Positions 1-11,635 of a stretch of 64,000 nucleotides of DNA are shown piece by piece; positions within the stretch are counted from its first letter, which is position 1; each line of letters opens with the position of its first letter. The notes below the pieces were generated by a model. The model worked only from the letters and a program-made list of their open reading frames with translations. It ran no database searches and was not told the DNA's origin. The stretch comes from Holothuria scabra (taxonomy: Eukaryota > Echinodermata > Holothuroidea > Aspidochirotida > Holothuriidae). A program made the position numbers and the translations under genes. The stretch spans positions 35,839,884 through 35,903,883 of the forward strand of contig CM074200.1 in the NCBI GenBank assembly GCA_037179385.1, written 5' to 3'.

Positions 1-651
1 GTTATTAAAGAGTCTCCAATGGAAATACTGGTGAGTGGTATAGTATCATGGAAGCGAGAAACAAGGTGTAGTACTTCAGTTTTCTCAGGATTGAGTTTTA
101 AACTGTTGGTGGTTGACCACGAAAGGATGTCCTTAACACAAGTTTCCAGTTGCGGTAATACTGAATGGCAGTTTCTATTATCAACTATAGCATACACTTG
201 AGTGTCATCTGCATAAATCATTTTGGACAGACCATATGATTCTATTATGTTTTCAATAGGAGATGTGTACAAAGTGAAAGCAAGAGGACCAATAACAGAT
301 CCTTGAGGGACTCCCTCTTCAGGTACATGAGCCTCAGATAAGTGACCATTGATATTAATATGTTGCAGTCGGTTGGTAAAGTATGATGTAAACCAGCGGA
401 GTGCAGTTTCACAAAATCCAAATCTATTAGAAAGGCGTTGTAAAAGGATAGTATGATCAATGGTATCAAAAGCAGCAGAATAGTCCAATAATACAAGAAC
501 AGATTCCTTTCCTTTATCAGCTGAAAGCAGCAAGTCATTGTAAACCCTTAGAAGGGCAGATTCTGTAGAATGGTGGCTTCTGTAAGCAGACTGATACTTG
601 CTGTGAAGGTTATTATGCGAGAGGTAATCTTGGATCTGTAATACAGCAGCA
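1..651 (-). mobile_element. L2/CR1-like LINE, reverse transcriptase core fragment
   Basis: Read on the minus strand, this stretch is open and encodes the palm of a non-LTR retrotransposon reverse transcriptase. In order I see LLDYSAAFDTIDH (motif A region), GVPQGSVIGP (motif B region) and the catalytic YADD box, followed by LNPEKTEV. It runs off the left window edge. The 5' side stops abruptly near 651, where homology to the copy at 21511-22630 ends. From about 430 to 651 the two copies look identical by eye, which implies recent activity. The adjacent plus-strand piece (897-1655) begins with protein sequence that normally follows shortly after the end of this piece, so the two may be halves of one rearranged insertion. 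Family placement is by motif and by the tail of the sister piece. Confidence 0.85.
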
Positions 652-896
652 GTGCTGTTAAGTGCTCCTCGTAATTAGGACAACAGCTTTACTTTATAAA
701 CCCCTCCTCCTACAGCAGTTACTAGTTTGAAGCTTGTTCAATTATCCATGTGCTGCTCTTTTATGCGTACAGTATTGTAGTACAGTACAGTAGTGCTGTT
801 TGTAACAACATTAATTAATTCGTTATGCTTGTATCGCACCAATCAGCTCTAAAGGTTCAAGGTGATTTGAAAAAAAAAAAACCAAATCATGAAGTG
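652..896. other. Spacer between two LINE halves
   Basis: About 245 bp of AT-rich sequence lies between the inverted and direct LINE pieces. It includes a poly-A run near 870-881 and no open frame or match to the LINE copies. It may be filler created during insertion or an unrelated host sequence. Confidence 0.4.
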
Positions 897-1605
897 TAAA
901 CATTATTGAACAAACCAGTCTTAAGTAGACTTAAAAATCTGGGTGTTATTTTCCAGAATGATCTTAGCTTATCTCAGCATATTAATAATGTGTGTCGCTC
1001 TGCCTCCTTTGCTTTGCACAAAATTGGTCAATTACGACATTATTTGGATGCCCAAACTACTGAAAAGCTTATTCATGCATTCGTTACCTGCCGTCTGGAT
1101 TATGGAAATAGTCTTTTCTATGGTTTACCTAAACACCAAATTTCAAAACTCCAGCGAATTCAAAACTCAGCGGCTCGACTTGTTGCATTAACAAAATCAT
1201 GTGACCACATCACCCCTGTTCTTCGTAATCTTCACTGGCTTCCTGTGCAGCATCGTATCAACTGCAAAATCCTTCTTCTTACATACAAATGCATCCATGG
1301 TTTTGCTCCATTATATCTAAAGGATCTTATATCTAATTACAAGCCTTTACGTGAACTACGTTCCAGCTCTCAATCTCTTTTAAATGTGCCGTCATCTGTT
1401 ACCCATTCTTATGGTGATCGTGCTTTTTCAACAGTATCTGCGAAACTGTGGAATGACCTTCCATCTTTTGTCAAGAACTCTTCCACTGTTGGACAATTTA
1501 AAACTAACTTGAAAACTCATTTGTTTACTTTGTCTTATTGACCGCATGTTGTATAGTTTTAGCGCTTTGAGACTTCTTGTGTAAGGCGCTATATAAGAAC
1601 TGTTA

Positions 1606-1655
<50 letters not shown>
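897..1655 (+). mobile_element. L2/CR1-like LINE, C-terminal end with 3' tail
   Basis: An open frame ending at 1541 encodes the region after the reverse transcriptase palm of a non-LTR element, with LKNLGVIFQ, LDYGNSLFYGLP, LQRIQNSAARL and HWLPVQ. These are typical of the C-terminal third of L2/CR1-clade ORF2. After the stop comes a short 3' UTR with GCGCTTTGAG and GGCGCTATATAAG, then a long (TTA)n microsatellite to 1655. That is the tail type of L2-clade elements, which use a simple-repeat tail instead of poly(A). It is 5'-truncated. The 3' UTR is identical by eye to the copy at 46840-46970 and nearly so to 21511-21700. It is a dead fragment on its own. Confidence 0.88.
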
Positions 1656-1656
<1 letters not shown>

Positions 1657-1835
1657 GTAACTCTTAAAAGCAGAGAGTTCTGAGCAAGTTGGAAGTCATC
1701 TGGAAATTTATTAATTTTATTCCATAAATCTGCTGCATGAAAACTAAAAGCTCTTATTGCTTTAGGTTTCAAATGGGTTTTGGAAAAGTTAGATATTATT
1801 TGTTGGTGGATGCAAGTGCACCAGTTGGAATACAT
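1656..1835 (-). mobile_element. Older LINE C-terminal remnant interrupted by the young LINE
   Basis: On the minus strand this codes for IRAFSFHAADLWNKINKFPD and flanking residues. That aligns with the C-terminal AFSTVSAKLWNDLPSF segment of the neighbouring LINE, but it clearly comes from a different, diverged element. Its frame is cut exactly where the (TTA)n tail of the young copy ends, so the young LINE probably inserted into this older one. Confidence 0.55.
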
Positions 1836-1844
1836 GGCAATTTG

Positions 1845-2217
1845 GGTTAGGTTGGATGGAGTTTTATGGCGCCGTGTCCAACCAATTGTTTTAAGTCAAG
1901 CTGGTCAGAGTCCTTTTTCCAGTTGTGGCTCTTTGGCAAGTTTTCGCTACTCTGTTATGCAGAGCACCAAGCACAATTCTACCAACCCAGGGACAAATGG
2001 TTTAACCATTTCTGGTAAATTTAATTTGCTTATAAAGGTCTTCTTCACCTCTCTACTTGAGCAATTACTGAAGGTTCTACTGTACTTTGCGAGTCTTCTG
2101 AATGACCCGGCCAGAATTACGTCAAACTCTCAACTACCTGGCTGCAAGTTCTTATGCTCTAACCACTTGAACATGCAGTTGGTCACAAATATGCAGCAAG
2201 AGTGTGATAGGTAGGTA
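1845..2217 (-). repeat. tRNA-related SINE-like repeat (family E)
   Basis: The right end reads, on the minus strand, as a tRNA-like head (GACCAACTGCATGTTCAAG, then a TTAGAGCATAAG box-A-like run). The left part contains the family's conserved tail, with TTGGTTGGACA and the GGAGTTTTATGG region. Related copies lie at about 14827-15165, 17905-18050, 38322-38545, 47590-47705 and 56935-57150. An internal TTTAACCATTTCTGGTAAAT region differs from the other copies. Boundaries are approximate. Confidence 0.5.
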
Positions 2218-3044
2218 GGCCTACATAGGCTCTCCCCATGATATGAGCCTATAAGGCAAGTAAAAGCAATTTGAACTGAATTCTAGAGATGAGATACCAA
2301 GTCAATGCAGTTCCTTGAGGATTGGAGAGAGCTCGCAATTTTTCCCAGTATGAATAGCAGAATAGCAGAGTTTTAGGAGTTGCACCATGTTGTGGATTCT
2401 TGTCAATGGTGTTGAAACATTTTTAATGGGTGCATGAACTGAATGGTACCAGTGGTGCTACGAGTGTGGAGCCTCAAGAGCTGTTTCATGAGATGACATA
2501 CCTTGGAGGGGTGTTGCAACCGATTGCAACGAGATTGTTCAGAGGTGTTGCAAACTGAGGAATGCTTTGCAACTAGTTGCAAGCAGATGCGCAATGCAGT
2601 TTCATGTGACCAAACATGTTCGGTCGCATTGGACTGAAACGTGCAACTAACAAAAATGAGGTTCAACAGACATCAGGAATGCAATAAATTGCTAAATAAT
2701 TGCAAATTTTTGCACAATCTAAAAAAAAACATGCCTGAGGAATATATCTCCTATTTGCATGAAAGTTTTACAGAACTGTGAAGATATAAGTGTAGTTCTC
2801 CTTTTGCAAATTATGAAAATTGATTGTTGCTTAGGATTTGCATTTAAGGTCAAATAAGACTAATACTTTCAAGTGCAATATCTTCAAAGGAGGGATTGCA
2901 GGCACTTTCAGAAAAGAAGATGCAAATCATGCAATATGCATTGATCTGTCAGGTGGCCTAGGATATGAATTTGCAGAATTTATTTGCTATTTAAGTGTGT
3001 GGGGTAGCATGCATTAAATTAAATTTAAATTCTAGGCCTTGAAG
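2218..3044. other. No gene recognised; TTGCAAC-rich stretch
   Basis: From about 2500 to 2660 the sequence repeats TTGCAAC/TTGCAAG words and has slightly more CpG than its surroundings. This could be an old transposon terminus or subterminal repeat. The rest is AT-rich sequence without a supported feature. Confidence 0.3.
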
Positions 3045-3312
3045 GGCAGTTGTTTTACGACGCTTAGCGACCACGAATGTGGGAGAAGCCATTTTGGCTT
3101 ATGAATTACAACTTCACGTCGGGTGGCAACCAATTCAACAATTTGGATCAAATTTGGTATATTTTGAAAGGCCAGTTCAGATGGGAAAACCGTAGATTGC
3201 TCTTGGATGAAAAACCCACCTTACTTTGACCCGGCCAGGAATCGAACTCCAGACCTCCCGGTTGCTTAGCTTCATCGCTTCAAATGCCACCGCCTTTCTC
3301 CACTCGGCCATT
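3045..3312 (-). repeat. tRNA-derived SINE-like element
   Basis: On the minus strand, 3312 to about 3230 reads as a class II tRNA-like (Leu/Ser-like) head. It has GGCCGAGTGGAGAAAGGCG for box A and GAGTTCGATTCCTGG for box B. A non-tRNA body follows and runs to about 3045. The extended body and the lack of a proper paired acceptor stem argue for a SINE rather than a functional tRNA gene. It is distinct from family E. Confidence 0.55.
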
Positions 3313-3399
3313 AATAATTTAAACTGCTTTTTTGCAATCTTTTAGTTGTAAATGTGGTATTTTATACCTTTTGTAAATATGAAAGCAGTTATTCATGAC

Positions 3400-3680
3400 G
3401 CCAGTCATGTCCAATTCCCCCAATCCTATTTCCTTCCAGGCCCTTGCAGAACTGTCTAAAAATTATCCTCATCCAGACAAAATTCCAAGTAGTTGCTTCA
3501 GGGCATATCCTGGTGGCAAATAAAGATGGCCATAATGTGTAATAAGAGCACATTCAGTATCTGCTGTGTAAATGAGCAACTAGACAGTTTTTAATTTGAT
3601 GTCAATCAAGAGAGCAAACTAAGACTTTCTTTAGACAAGTGTACATTTGAATTGTAGTTTGGGGTGACAATAGATTTTAA
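3400..3680 (-). mobile_element. Diverged family A MITE
   Basis: This shares the inner landmarks of the family A/A2 elements in reverse: CAATTCCCCCAATCC, CCTCATCCAGACA, CATAATGTGTAATAAGA, GATGTCAATCAA, and an end at TTGGGGTGACAATAGATTTTAA. It ends at a TTAA. It is old and has no coding capacity. Confidence 0.55.
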
Positions 3681-3994
3681 GTATCAATCAGGCTGTCAAC
3701 TTCAATTATTTACACTGCTGTTTTTTTATAGTTTGAAAGACTTCAGGTACAGTACAGTTCTCTACAGGAGGCACTTTAAAAATTGACATTTGAAGTTCCA
3801 GCCCATTTCCCTCTTATGGGCCACATGTATTGATTTATAAAACATGTTTACCAAGCATTAGAAAGGAAAGGAAAACCAGTCAGGAAATTATTAGATGCTT
3901 TTATTGAAAATGTCAGCAATTCAATGGAGCATTTCCATATCAATTATGGTGTGTGAGAGTTGCATTTTCACAAGTCTCATGGTATCTCATCTAA

Positions 3995-4531
3995 TTAAAG
4001 TGTACCTGAAGTCAACAAATTCAAAAGTATATATTCAAGAGAAAGAAAAATAAATACTAACAATCCAGCTCCCATCTTTACAGGGCATTCTTGAACTGAG
4101 ATATAAAATAGTAGAATATATTCACTTAAAACAAATTGTCACATTGTGTAATAATTTGTGACTTTCTCCCTTTAAAATTAAAAATGTTTTAATGACCTTT
4201 GACACTTCCTGTTTGCTTGCATAGCATATGGAGCAAAGAGAGAGCTTTATTGATTACATCACCCCATAGGAGTAAGATTGCTATAACACATTGGTACAAT
4301 GTGCAGTAACTTTCAGAAAAACAAAGAAATACAAAGATTGTAATATGAGTAGTACAACAATGACATCATGAATTATTGTGCAATGTACTGTTTTAGTTGA
4401 GTGAATAAACTTCAGCATTTTATATCTCAGCTCAGGAATGGCCTATGAAGATGATAGTTGGACTGTTAGAATTCATTTTTCATGCTCTTTAATGCATGTT
4501 TTTGAATTTTTTGACTTGAGGTACACTTTAA
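3995..4531. mobile_element. TTAA-bounded MITE, family C1
   Basis: The element starts TTAAAGTGTACCTGAAGTC and ends with the inverted counterpart GACTTGAGGTACACTTTAA. This gives terminal inverted repeats of about 20 bp with one or two mismatches, inside TTAA duplications. It is 537 bp and non-coding. A second copy lies at 31374-32228 and carries further insertions. The TTAA target suggests mobilisation by a piggyBac-like or similar TTAA-specific transposase; the transposase is not in this window. Confidence 0.75.
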
Positions 4532-5278
4532 CTCTGACTGATGTCATATTTTGCCTTTGTATGTACACAAATATAATGGAGGGTTGTAGAACTGAGAAAA
4601 TGATGGCTAAAACTTTCATCCATAATTTTATGTAATGTTGGAACAGCTGTTGTTAACCACTCTTCGTACACAGGATACTGTACATACTCTATGACAGTGT
4701 TTTGTTTTGAAAGAGAACTTCCTGTCTACCCATACTGTATCTGGGTCAAATGCTTCCAGTTTGTCTGGTGCAGAGTACTGTACTATCATCATGGGAAAAG
4801 GCTACTACATAGGTGACTACATAGGTGATTCCATGTTGTAATACAGTTTGTCTCTGTACGATATTCAAGTTTGCTGCAGAGATTGTTCATTTGATATCAC
4901 GTTATCGACGAATCCAGTCAGTGAACTGTTATGATCACAGCATCACCATAATAAATCTTCTTCAGTCTGTTATTTACAGTTTGTGTCTCATTAATGGTTG
5001 TACTCTAAAACCTTCACATAAAAGTCAAAATTATTCTGCCCCAAGCTCATTTTGAAACAGCAGATAGATCCCACAGATTTCATTGTAGTTGGTCAGTGTT
5101 CAGTCCCTTCTGGGTGTTTTGGAATATGGGGTCCAGGATGGTGTCTTTAGGTCTATTTTTTGAAATACTGCAAAATGATTACTGTTTAAACCCCTCTAGT
5201 AACTGTAGTATTAAACATACTTTGTGAGCCTGCCATAATTAAACTTAATTTGTCAACTGTGTATTGTATTTTCAAAGT
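4532..5278. other. No gene recognised
   Basis: AT-rich sequence between two TTAA elements. Only short chance reading frames are present and I see no supported feature. Confidence 0.4.
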
Positions 5279-5814
5279 TTAAAAGAAGGGTTTAAGGTCA
5301 TATCAAGTTTTGATGTGTTAGAGGGGTACTTATTCTAAGCATTTTGGTGAATGATATGAGCAAGTAAAGTTGTCACATTTTCAACAAACAGTGAACTTGG
5401 AGCAAGCACATATGACATCATATCCCCACTTTATTGGACAGTCTTTCGTTTTTCTCTAAACTTTACAGGCTATTTTCTCCTCAACAGTCCCACATAATCA
5501 AAATGGAATTGCATAAGTGGTGTGAGAACTTTTCGAAATTTGCAATCTCCATGAGGAGGTCTTTTTTCTATTAATGTCAAGGTCAACCCAATAGTCTGAA
5601 AAAACAAAGGGAAACAAAGCATGTCTTGTCAATTGGAGGAAGTGGTATAACCTCTGCTGCCCTCAATATCACTTTGGAACACAAATCTAGTAACTTCATT
5701 TGTTGATATCTCGAGAAATACGTCCGATTTGGATGGAAATTTCACCCCATTGAGTAGATTTAGTTCTTCTTCCACATGTGAAAATTTAGTTTTTTGCTTA
5801 AACTTGCCCTTTAA
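5279..5814. mobile_element. TTAA-bounded MITE, family C2
   Basis: The element begins TTAAAAGAAGGGTTTAAGGTC and ends ...TTTTGCTTAAACTTGCCCTTTAA. The ends are imperfect inverted repeats inside TTAA. It aligns along its whole length with 32225-32796. It is about 536 bp and non-coding. Confidence 0.7.
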
Positions 5815-7877
5815 GTTCAAGGTCCTGTTGGAGCTCCAGGATTATCTAAAAGAATCATTGGAACAACTGCCCCTCCTGCATTCTTCAATCAAATGTTGTG
5901 AAAGTAAGCCAGGTATACCTTTACTTTAGAGTGTAAATCATATTTTTGGTGCTAATAAATAGTATGGGGCTATTATCAGTGATTATCAGTATTGCTCCTA
6001 GAGTCAGTTTGTATTGATTTTCATACTGTACATACAAACATCAGTATTATATACTGAAGGACAGGCCCATGCAATCACATGAGCAACCCACAACCTCACA
6101 CTTGAAGAATGACAGTATAATACATGTATGCACAGTAAAGACCTACTGTTCATGTCATTGAATTGGTCCCTAAACTTAGCCTTACTTTTTCCTTCACAGT
6201 CTGATAGGCTTAGGTGAAAGGATTTGTGAAAGGAATAGTGTGGAGATGTGGGGGAAAATAAGATTTACCCTCTTCCAGGGAAATGAACATTTTTCCAGCC
6301 CTGCTCTTTCTCAAGTTGATTGTGTCATTGTCTTGTACATGAAACTGTAGCCAGAATTGTGGGAAACTTTACTTCCTTCCTGAGGAAGTGGTTTGAGAGT
6401 ATAGCTTAAATTTCTAGTCCCTAGCAGTCAGCAGATTTCTTCTCTACCCGTTGCGCTACTACTGAATATTCTGAGCAGCTGAGCTCAGAGCTAAACCACA
6501 AACAGACAAGTTAATGAGGCAGCCATACACCTGTAGTCTGATGCAAGCACAGAACAATAGCATTTCATTCCAGCACAGTATACAGTAGAGCTCATTTCAC
6601 CTTTTGTGCACACAGTAAAAAGTGGTTATTGTTCCTATGTCTGCTGACTGCTGGGGACTAGAAAAGGCTATGCTCCCTTTTACTCCCCAGTGGGAAATAA
6701 ACATTTGTGTAAGCCCTGCTTTTCTTCAACCCTAATTGGGTCATTGCAAAATGAAGGGAGGTGTGGTAGAGGGGAAGGATAGTTTAAATGGACCTGACCT
6801 TTAATGATTGATAAGGAAATAAATGCACAGAGCTACTGTACTTGATGATATTCAGTGACACAGTATCTGTTTTGACTCATTTTAGAGGAACTAGGACTGC
6901 AAACTGTATTTTTTGGACTCAGTTGTATATTTTAAGGAGTTAAAGTATGGAATTTGAAAGTATTTGTACTCATAAAATTTAGCTATCAATATCTCTGGAC
7001 ATGTGTGCAAATGAGATCATTCTAAACATCTTTTTTCAGTTTGGAAAAGAGTTGTTCAGAAAATGCAAAGAATACTAGGTTTGTTGGTCACTTTTGTAGG
7101 CTATTGATGCTCAGAAATCTCTATTAAAGATGAAAGCTCATAAATTCTGGGCTTCTCATCCATTCAGACTGCACAAACTATAAAAATTTAAATATCTGTG
7201 ACATTTTCAAATTTTGTTCCCATTGGCACTATCAAAGCAATATAACTGAGCTGTATATAGCCATCAGCATCCAGTAATTTGGTGGAAGTCCTTGCATAAA
7301 TGTCCTGCCATTCTATATTTCCTGTTTCAGATGTGATTGATCCTGGGTATGCAGAATGGTCAAATTTGTGAAGGCATAATGGAAACACTAGGGGAAGCAA
7401 TGACTTTATGTACAGTACTGTAGATAGATCACTGTCTGATGCAGTTGAAATTTAAAATGCAAACGTTATCAAAGCAGTATTTTCAACATTGACAGAAAAA
7501 ATGGGAGGTTTTGCAAAATTTCAGCTGCATTTTGTGATGCCAATTTGCAATCGTTTATTACATGGCCAAATAAGACTCTAATAGTATTTTGGTGGTAGGT
7601 AATAATATTGCAAGGAACATCTTGTTTTAGCAATGGAAGCTAAGACCAAAATGTTATTTTTTGGACTTTTTATGATTGGTAATATATATTTGATGATGGG
7701 TGTCTAAAGAAGTGAGGTTTTGGGGATGACTTTTTGTGAAAGTCAATGGTGAAATAAAATGAACAAATGAAAAAGCAGAACTTTAGTAGTTCCTGCAATT
7801 GAAAATGAAGGTCTGCTGTTTGTTTACAATAGTGCTAAACAACAATAAGAAGCAGTCACATGAAGGGACTTGCTAGC
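5815..7877. other. No gene recognised
   Basis: About 2 kb of AT-rich non-coding sequence. I see no exon with convincing splice sites, no protein family signature and no clear repeat boundary. Confidence 0.4.
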
Positions 7878-8174
7878 TTAATTGGCCATTCCTCTCACCC
7901 CAAACTACACTTCTTGTAAGGGGGTACAGAAACTCTCCATTGGCCCAGCGTTTTGATTGACTGTTAATTTTAACAATGCAGATTATCAAAGCTTATATTA
8001 CACAGGATGGACTGTACTGAGAGTGTTTTGATTATACACATAGAGTGTTTCTATACTCACCCTGAAGCTATGATTGTGACTGAATTAGGATGAACAAAGA
8101 CAATTGTGGGAGGGACTTAAGTAAGAAGGTTAGGAGAATTGATACCGTTTGGGGCGACAGAACTGGACCTTTAA
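7878..8174 (+). mobile_element. Family A TTAA MITE, copy 1
   Basis: This matches the family A consensus over its length. It starts at TTAATTGGCCATTCC and contains CTCACCCCAAACTACACTTC, TTTTGATTGACTG and ACAATTGTGGGAGGG. It ends TTTGGGGCGACAGAACTGG followed by ACCTTTAA. The intact family has about 28-bp terminal inverted repeats; in this copy the left end is mutated. Confidence 0.72.
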
Positions 8175-8189
8175 GCTTTTGTTACCTGA

Positions 8190-8405
8190 GGTAGTTCTGT
8201 AACCTTCCTCACAAGTTTCTTTTATTTGATATTTATAATAACAGCCATTTTTCCAGTTGTTGAGTTTGGATTATTTTTCATCACTTTCTACTGAGCAATT
8301 TATGCGCAAGGCTGTAGGTTCCACTTTTAGAGCCTTTGATTTGAATTAGACCTTAGGTGTGAGAAGTGAATGCCCTACCACAAGACCAGACTTATGGTCT
8401 CACAA
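8190..8405 (-). repeat. Possible diverged SINE-like family E copy
   Basis: Landmarks TTTTTCCAGTTGTTGAG, TGAGCAATTTATGC and GTAGGTTCCACTTTTAGAGC follow the order seen in family E, and the right end resembles a degraded tRNA-like head. It is too diverged to be certain. Confidence 0.3.
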
Positions 8406-9096
8406 TTCCTGTTAGTGCTTTTATGGTTTTTTTTTTTTTTTATAGGAAGTGGGGGAAGGGGAGGGGGACTCTACAGAAATGTGATGAAAGCATATACTGA
8501 AGGGACATTATGCAGACTGACTTGTAGTGAAAGTACTTGATAACTTTTGTGAGGATGCCTCTGACTTTAAGAGGTCAAAGACTGAGAGAAGTGGAATAAT
8601 TCCTGGAAAAAAAACAGCCCACCATGGTCCCTCAGCCTGGGGAAGTACATCATGAAGTTTGATTTTTTTATTTTCCAGACCTGGAAAAGAAATGAAATAT
8701 TGTTAAAATGACAGAAATAATTGAATCATTATGAAATTTAGCCCAGACCAGCCTTTTAAATTTTTACAAGTAAATAAAGTTATTGATTTATTTGTCATGA
8801 TCTTCTCACCATTCAAGTTTTATTGAATCTTGGGTGTAATGTGGTCAAGAAATAGTCGTGTTAAGGTCTTGAAATAGTCATGGAAAAGTCATGAAATTTT
8901 ATTTTTTTCAAGTGGCCGGAACTGTGGACCACCTATCTATGCTCTGGTCACAAATTGAATTGAATCTTCAGGTTATTGATAGGTGCATTAGATGTTGCAA
9001 CCTTGATAGACAGCCTTGACAGCCATTGTACACTATTTAGTCATTTTTTCCAAAGGGGAGTTACATTAAGAATTCTGAGTGCACTTCATGGACTTC

Positions 9097-9406
9097 TTAA
9101 AGGGCCAATCCTCTCATCCCAAACTACACTTCCTGTAGGGAGGGGGGGTGCAGAAACTTTCCATTGGCCCAGCTTTTTGATTGACAGTTCATTCAAACAC
9201 TGCAGATTACCAAAGCTTATATTACACAGCATGAACTGTACTGAGAATGTTTTGGTTATTCACACAGAGCTTTTCTATACTCACCTTGAAGCAATAAACT
9301 GAGATTGTGACTGGATAAGGATGAATTTCAGACAATTGTGGGAGGGGCCTAAGTAAGAAGGTTAGTAGAATTGGTACGGTTTGGGGTGAGAGAACTGGGC
9401 CTTTAA
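9097..9406 (+). mobile_element. Family A TTAA MITE, copy 2
   Basis: A full-length copy of 310 bp. It starts TTAAAGGGCCAATCCTCTCA and ends with the inverted form GGTGAGAGAACTGGGCCTTTAA. The terminal repeats are about 28 bp inside TTAA, and it has no coding potential. It is followed by C-rich/A-rich low-complexity sequence. Confidence 0.82.
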
Positions 9407-9480
9407 TTTCCTCTCCCCCCCTCAAAAAAAAAAATAATTCCTCTCCCCCCCCCCCCCTCAAAAAAAAAAAAAAAAATTAG
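9407..9480. repeat. Low-complexity C/A tracts
   Basis: Two successive TCCTCTCCCCC...TCAAAAAA blocks, the second with about 14 C residues and about 16 A residues. Probably slippage-prone. Confidence 0.8.
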
Positions 9481-9559
9481 GCAAACAACATATATGAGAG
9501 AGGGTCTGTCAGATATCTTCACAATAGCAATGCCTGATTCAATGCAGTTATTAATAACC

Positions 9560-9849
9560 CCAGACAGTTTCATCTCTCCAAGTCAAAGGCATCCTCCTCT
9601 CCAAGTCTAGCCTCTCCCTCAAAGACATCTTCATCCAGACACAGTCCCAGTGTATTTATTGCTTTAGGGCATATAATGGCAAGTATTCAAGATTCTAATC
9701 AGAACACTCTCAGTGCATTATGTGTAACATACTGTAAGCTACTCTGCAGTTTTTTAATTTGATGTCAATTGAAGAGCTGTTTCAATTAAGAATTTCCATA
9801 TGGACTACTGCAAAAATTTTAGTTTGGAATGAGAGTTGACTGCCTTTAA
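9560..9849 (-). mobile_element. Diverged family A2 MITE, reverse orientation
   Basis: It has the family landmarks in reverse: TCATCCAGACACAG, ATTGCTTTAGGGCATA, ACACTCTCAGTGCA, GATGTCAATTGAAGAGCTG, and an end at GACTGCCTTTAA. It carries many substitutions. Confidence 0.55.
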
Positions 9850-11362
9850 GATTGCAAGGTCCGCAACAATTTTATCTCATAAAAATGTTGTTTCCTTCAT
9901 ACATGTGAATTATGTTTTGTGTGCAAAGTTAAAATTTCCTGTAAAATTTGATATGGCTGCCACTATTTTCATCTTTATAGTGTTTGACCTCTTGTGTCCA
10001 ATTTTACACATGAGTGAATTCCAAAGTATGTCTTTGAAATATTACAATGCTGGTGTGCAACCATTTACCTTGCATGGATATATTGTTCCACTTGAAAATT
10101 AAAGCCTCCTGCCGAGTCATCCTTTCATAAAAAATAATAAACAAAACATTTCCAAGATTTGCGCATCAAGGCCACTTAGACAATCTTGTCAAAAACCTGT
10201 GAGTCTTGAAGTGCCAGGAGAAGAAATTTGAACTGTGTAATTGCATTAGCAAGTGACTGGAGGGTGTGTGTGGTGGTTGGAATGGCTAATTCTCTGTTGT
10301 ACAAATAGACCAAAGAATAGGCTACTAAATGCTTCCTCACACCTACTGTGTACTTGGTAGTGAAAAATTCTCTTTTCAAGATTTGCATAGTCTGTGGATA
10401 ACTTTCATGAGTGGGTGCTAGTAGTATTGTAGCACGCCGCATTATGGGCCCGTAATGCTGTCTGTAGCGGTCTGAGTATATACTGAATGGAGATTTGCCA
10501 CTGTGGTCTTATGGTTGGATTTTACATTGATGATGTCATCACATTACTTAAAAGTGCTGGTGGATTTCTTTTTCATTCACAGCAATTACAGGGAGAGAAT
10601 ATATCTGAAAAGTGAACTGGTTGGATGAAGTACATTGGAATCATAACAGTGAATAAAATTGGTGGACCTGAACTGACTGATTGGGTAAGAAAAGTTGTAT
10701 GTTTATAGTTTACATGCTAACATGAGCTAACATGAGTTGGTGCTTAGTTCCATGGTGATGTAAAGGTACTCATAGATTATTAAATTGCCTGCAGGGCTAA
10801 AGCTATTGCTAATTAATTGGTTATATAATGAAGTGGGCAATTATTGTGATTTTGGAGTCTTGTATTGAAGTGCATTAAACAATTTGGAAAAGTTAATAGC
10901 TAATTGCAGGAATGAGAGAGTGATTCTTTGACAATACTAAAGTAAAGGGCAAATATGCTAATGGATTTCTTGGATCTCATCCCAGATCTTGGTGATTTGC
11001 ATTTGAAAGGTTGTTTCATTATTAATAAGGGAATAGTGTACTTTTTACTAATTTTTGTGAGAATGGAAAGAGAGTTGTTCTCAAAATAATGTTACCAACT
11101 TGTTTAATAACTCTAAAAATGTGAAATTCTAAATGGGTTATTCATAGAATCACACACCATTTAGCTGTGAAATAATTAAATATGTAAATGATCTTCCCTA
11201 GTAGTGTTATAGTTGAAGCCAATTTAGGCAAACTAGCAAGATTTGGGAAAAGGTCCAATTCCTTCCATGACATAGAATGTTTCTCAGATTTTATGAGTTC
11301 TGTGAATTTGGGAGGGTACTGTCATTTCTGTGTAAGTTGTTCATATGACTGTAATCTTAAAT
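9850..11362. other. No gene recognised
   Basis: AT-rich non-coding sequence. No exon, no repeat boundary and no RNA gene that I can support. Confidence 0.4.
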
Positions 11363-11635
11363 TTAAAGGGCAAGAGCAGTCATCCCAGATTGAAGTAGTG
11401 AAGGCCTGACTGTTCAGTTGCATGATTACTGTACGGTAGCTATTGGGAGTCATGTGACAATGCGTTTTCTATTCAAATGTGAAATTTGCTAGAAATAACT
11501 GCTTGGTTTATCCTTGAATATTCAATAATAAAGTCATAAAATGTAATGAAAGATACTGTGAAGGGAAATAAGACAAAAGATGTGTTCTTTAGCCTTCTCT
11601 TCAGAATAAGTTTGGGGGACTGCCTTTACCTTTAA
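11363..11635 (+). mobile_element. TTAA MITE, family B copy 1
   Basis: It starts TTAAAGGGCAAGAGCAGTC and ends GGGGGACTGCCTTTACCTTTAA. The ends are imperfect inverted repeats within TTAA, and the element is 273 bp. Internal landmarks shared with other copies are GGGAGTCATGTGACAA, a GAAATTTGC...GCTTGGTTTA run, and TTCAGAATAAGTTTG. Confidence 0.72.

Noticed and set aside
245..538. 97-codon minus-strand frame rich in leucine
   Set aside because: A shadow in the wrong frame of the LINE reverse transcriptase; the correct frame carries the RT motifs.
3230..3312. Possible tRNA-Leu/Ser gene
   Set aside because: Box A- and B-like words are present on the minus strand, but I could not fold a convincing acceptor stem and the sequence continues into a SINE-like body.
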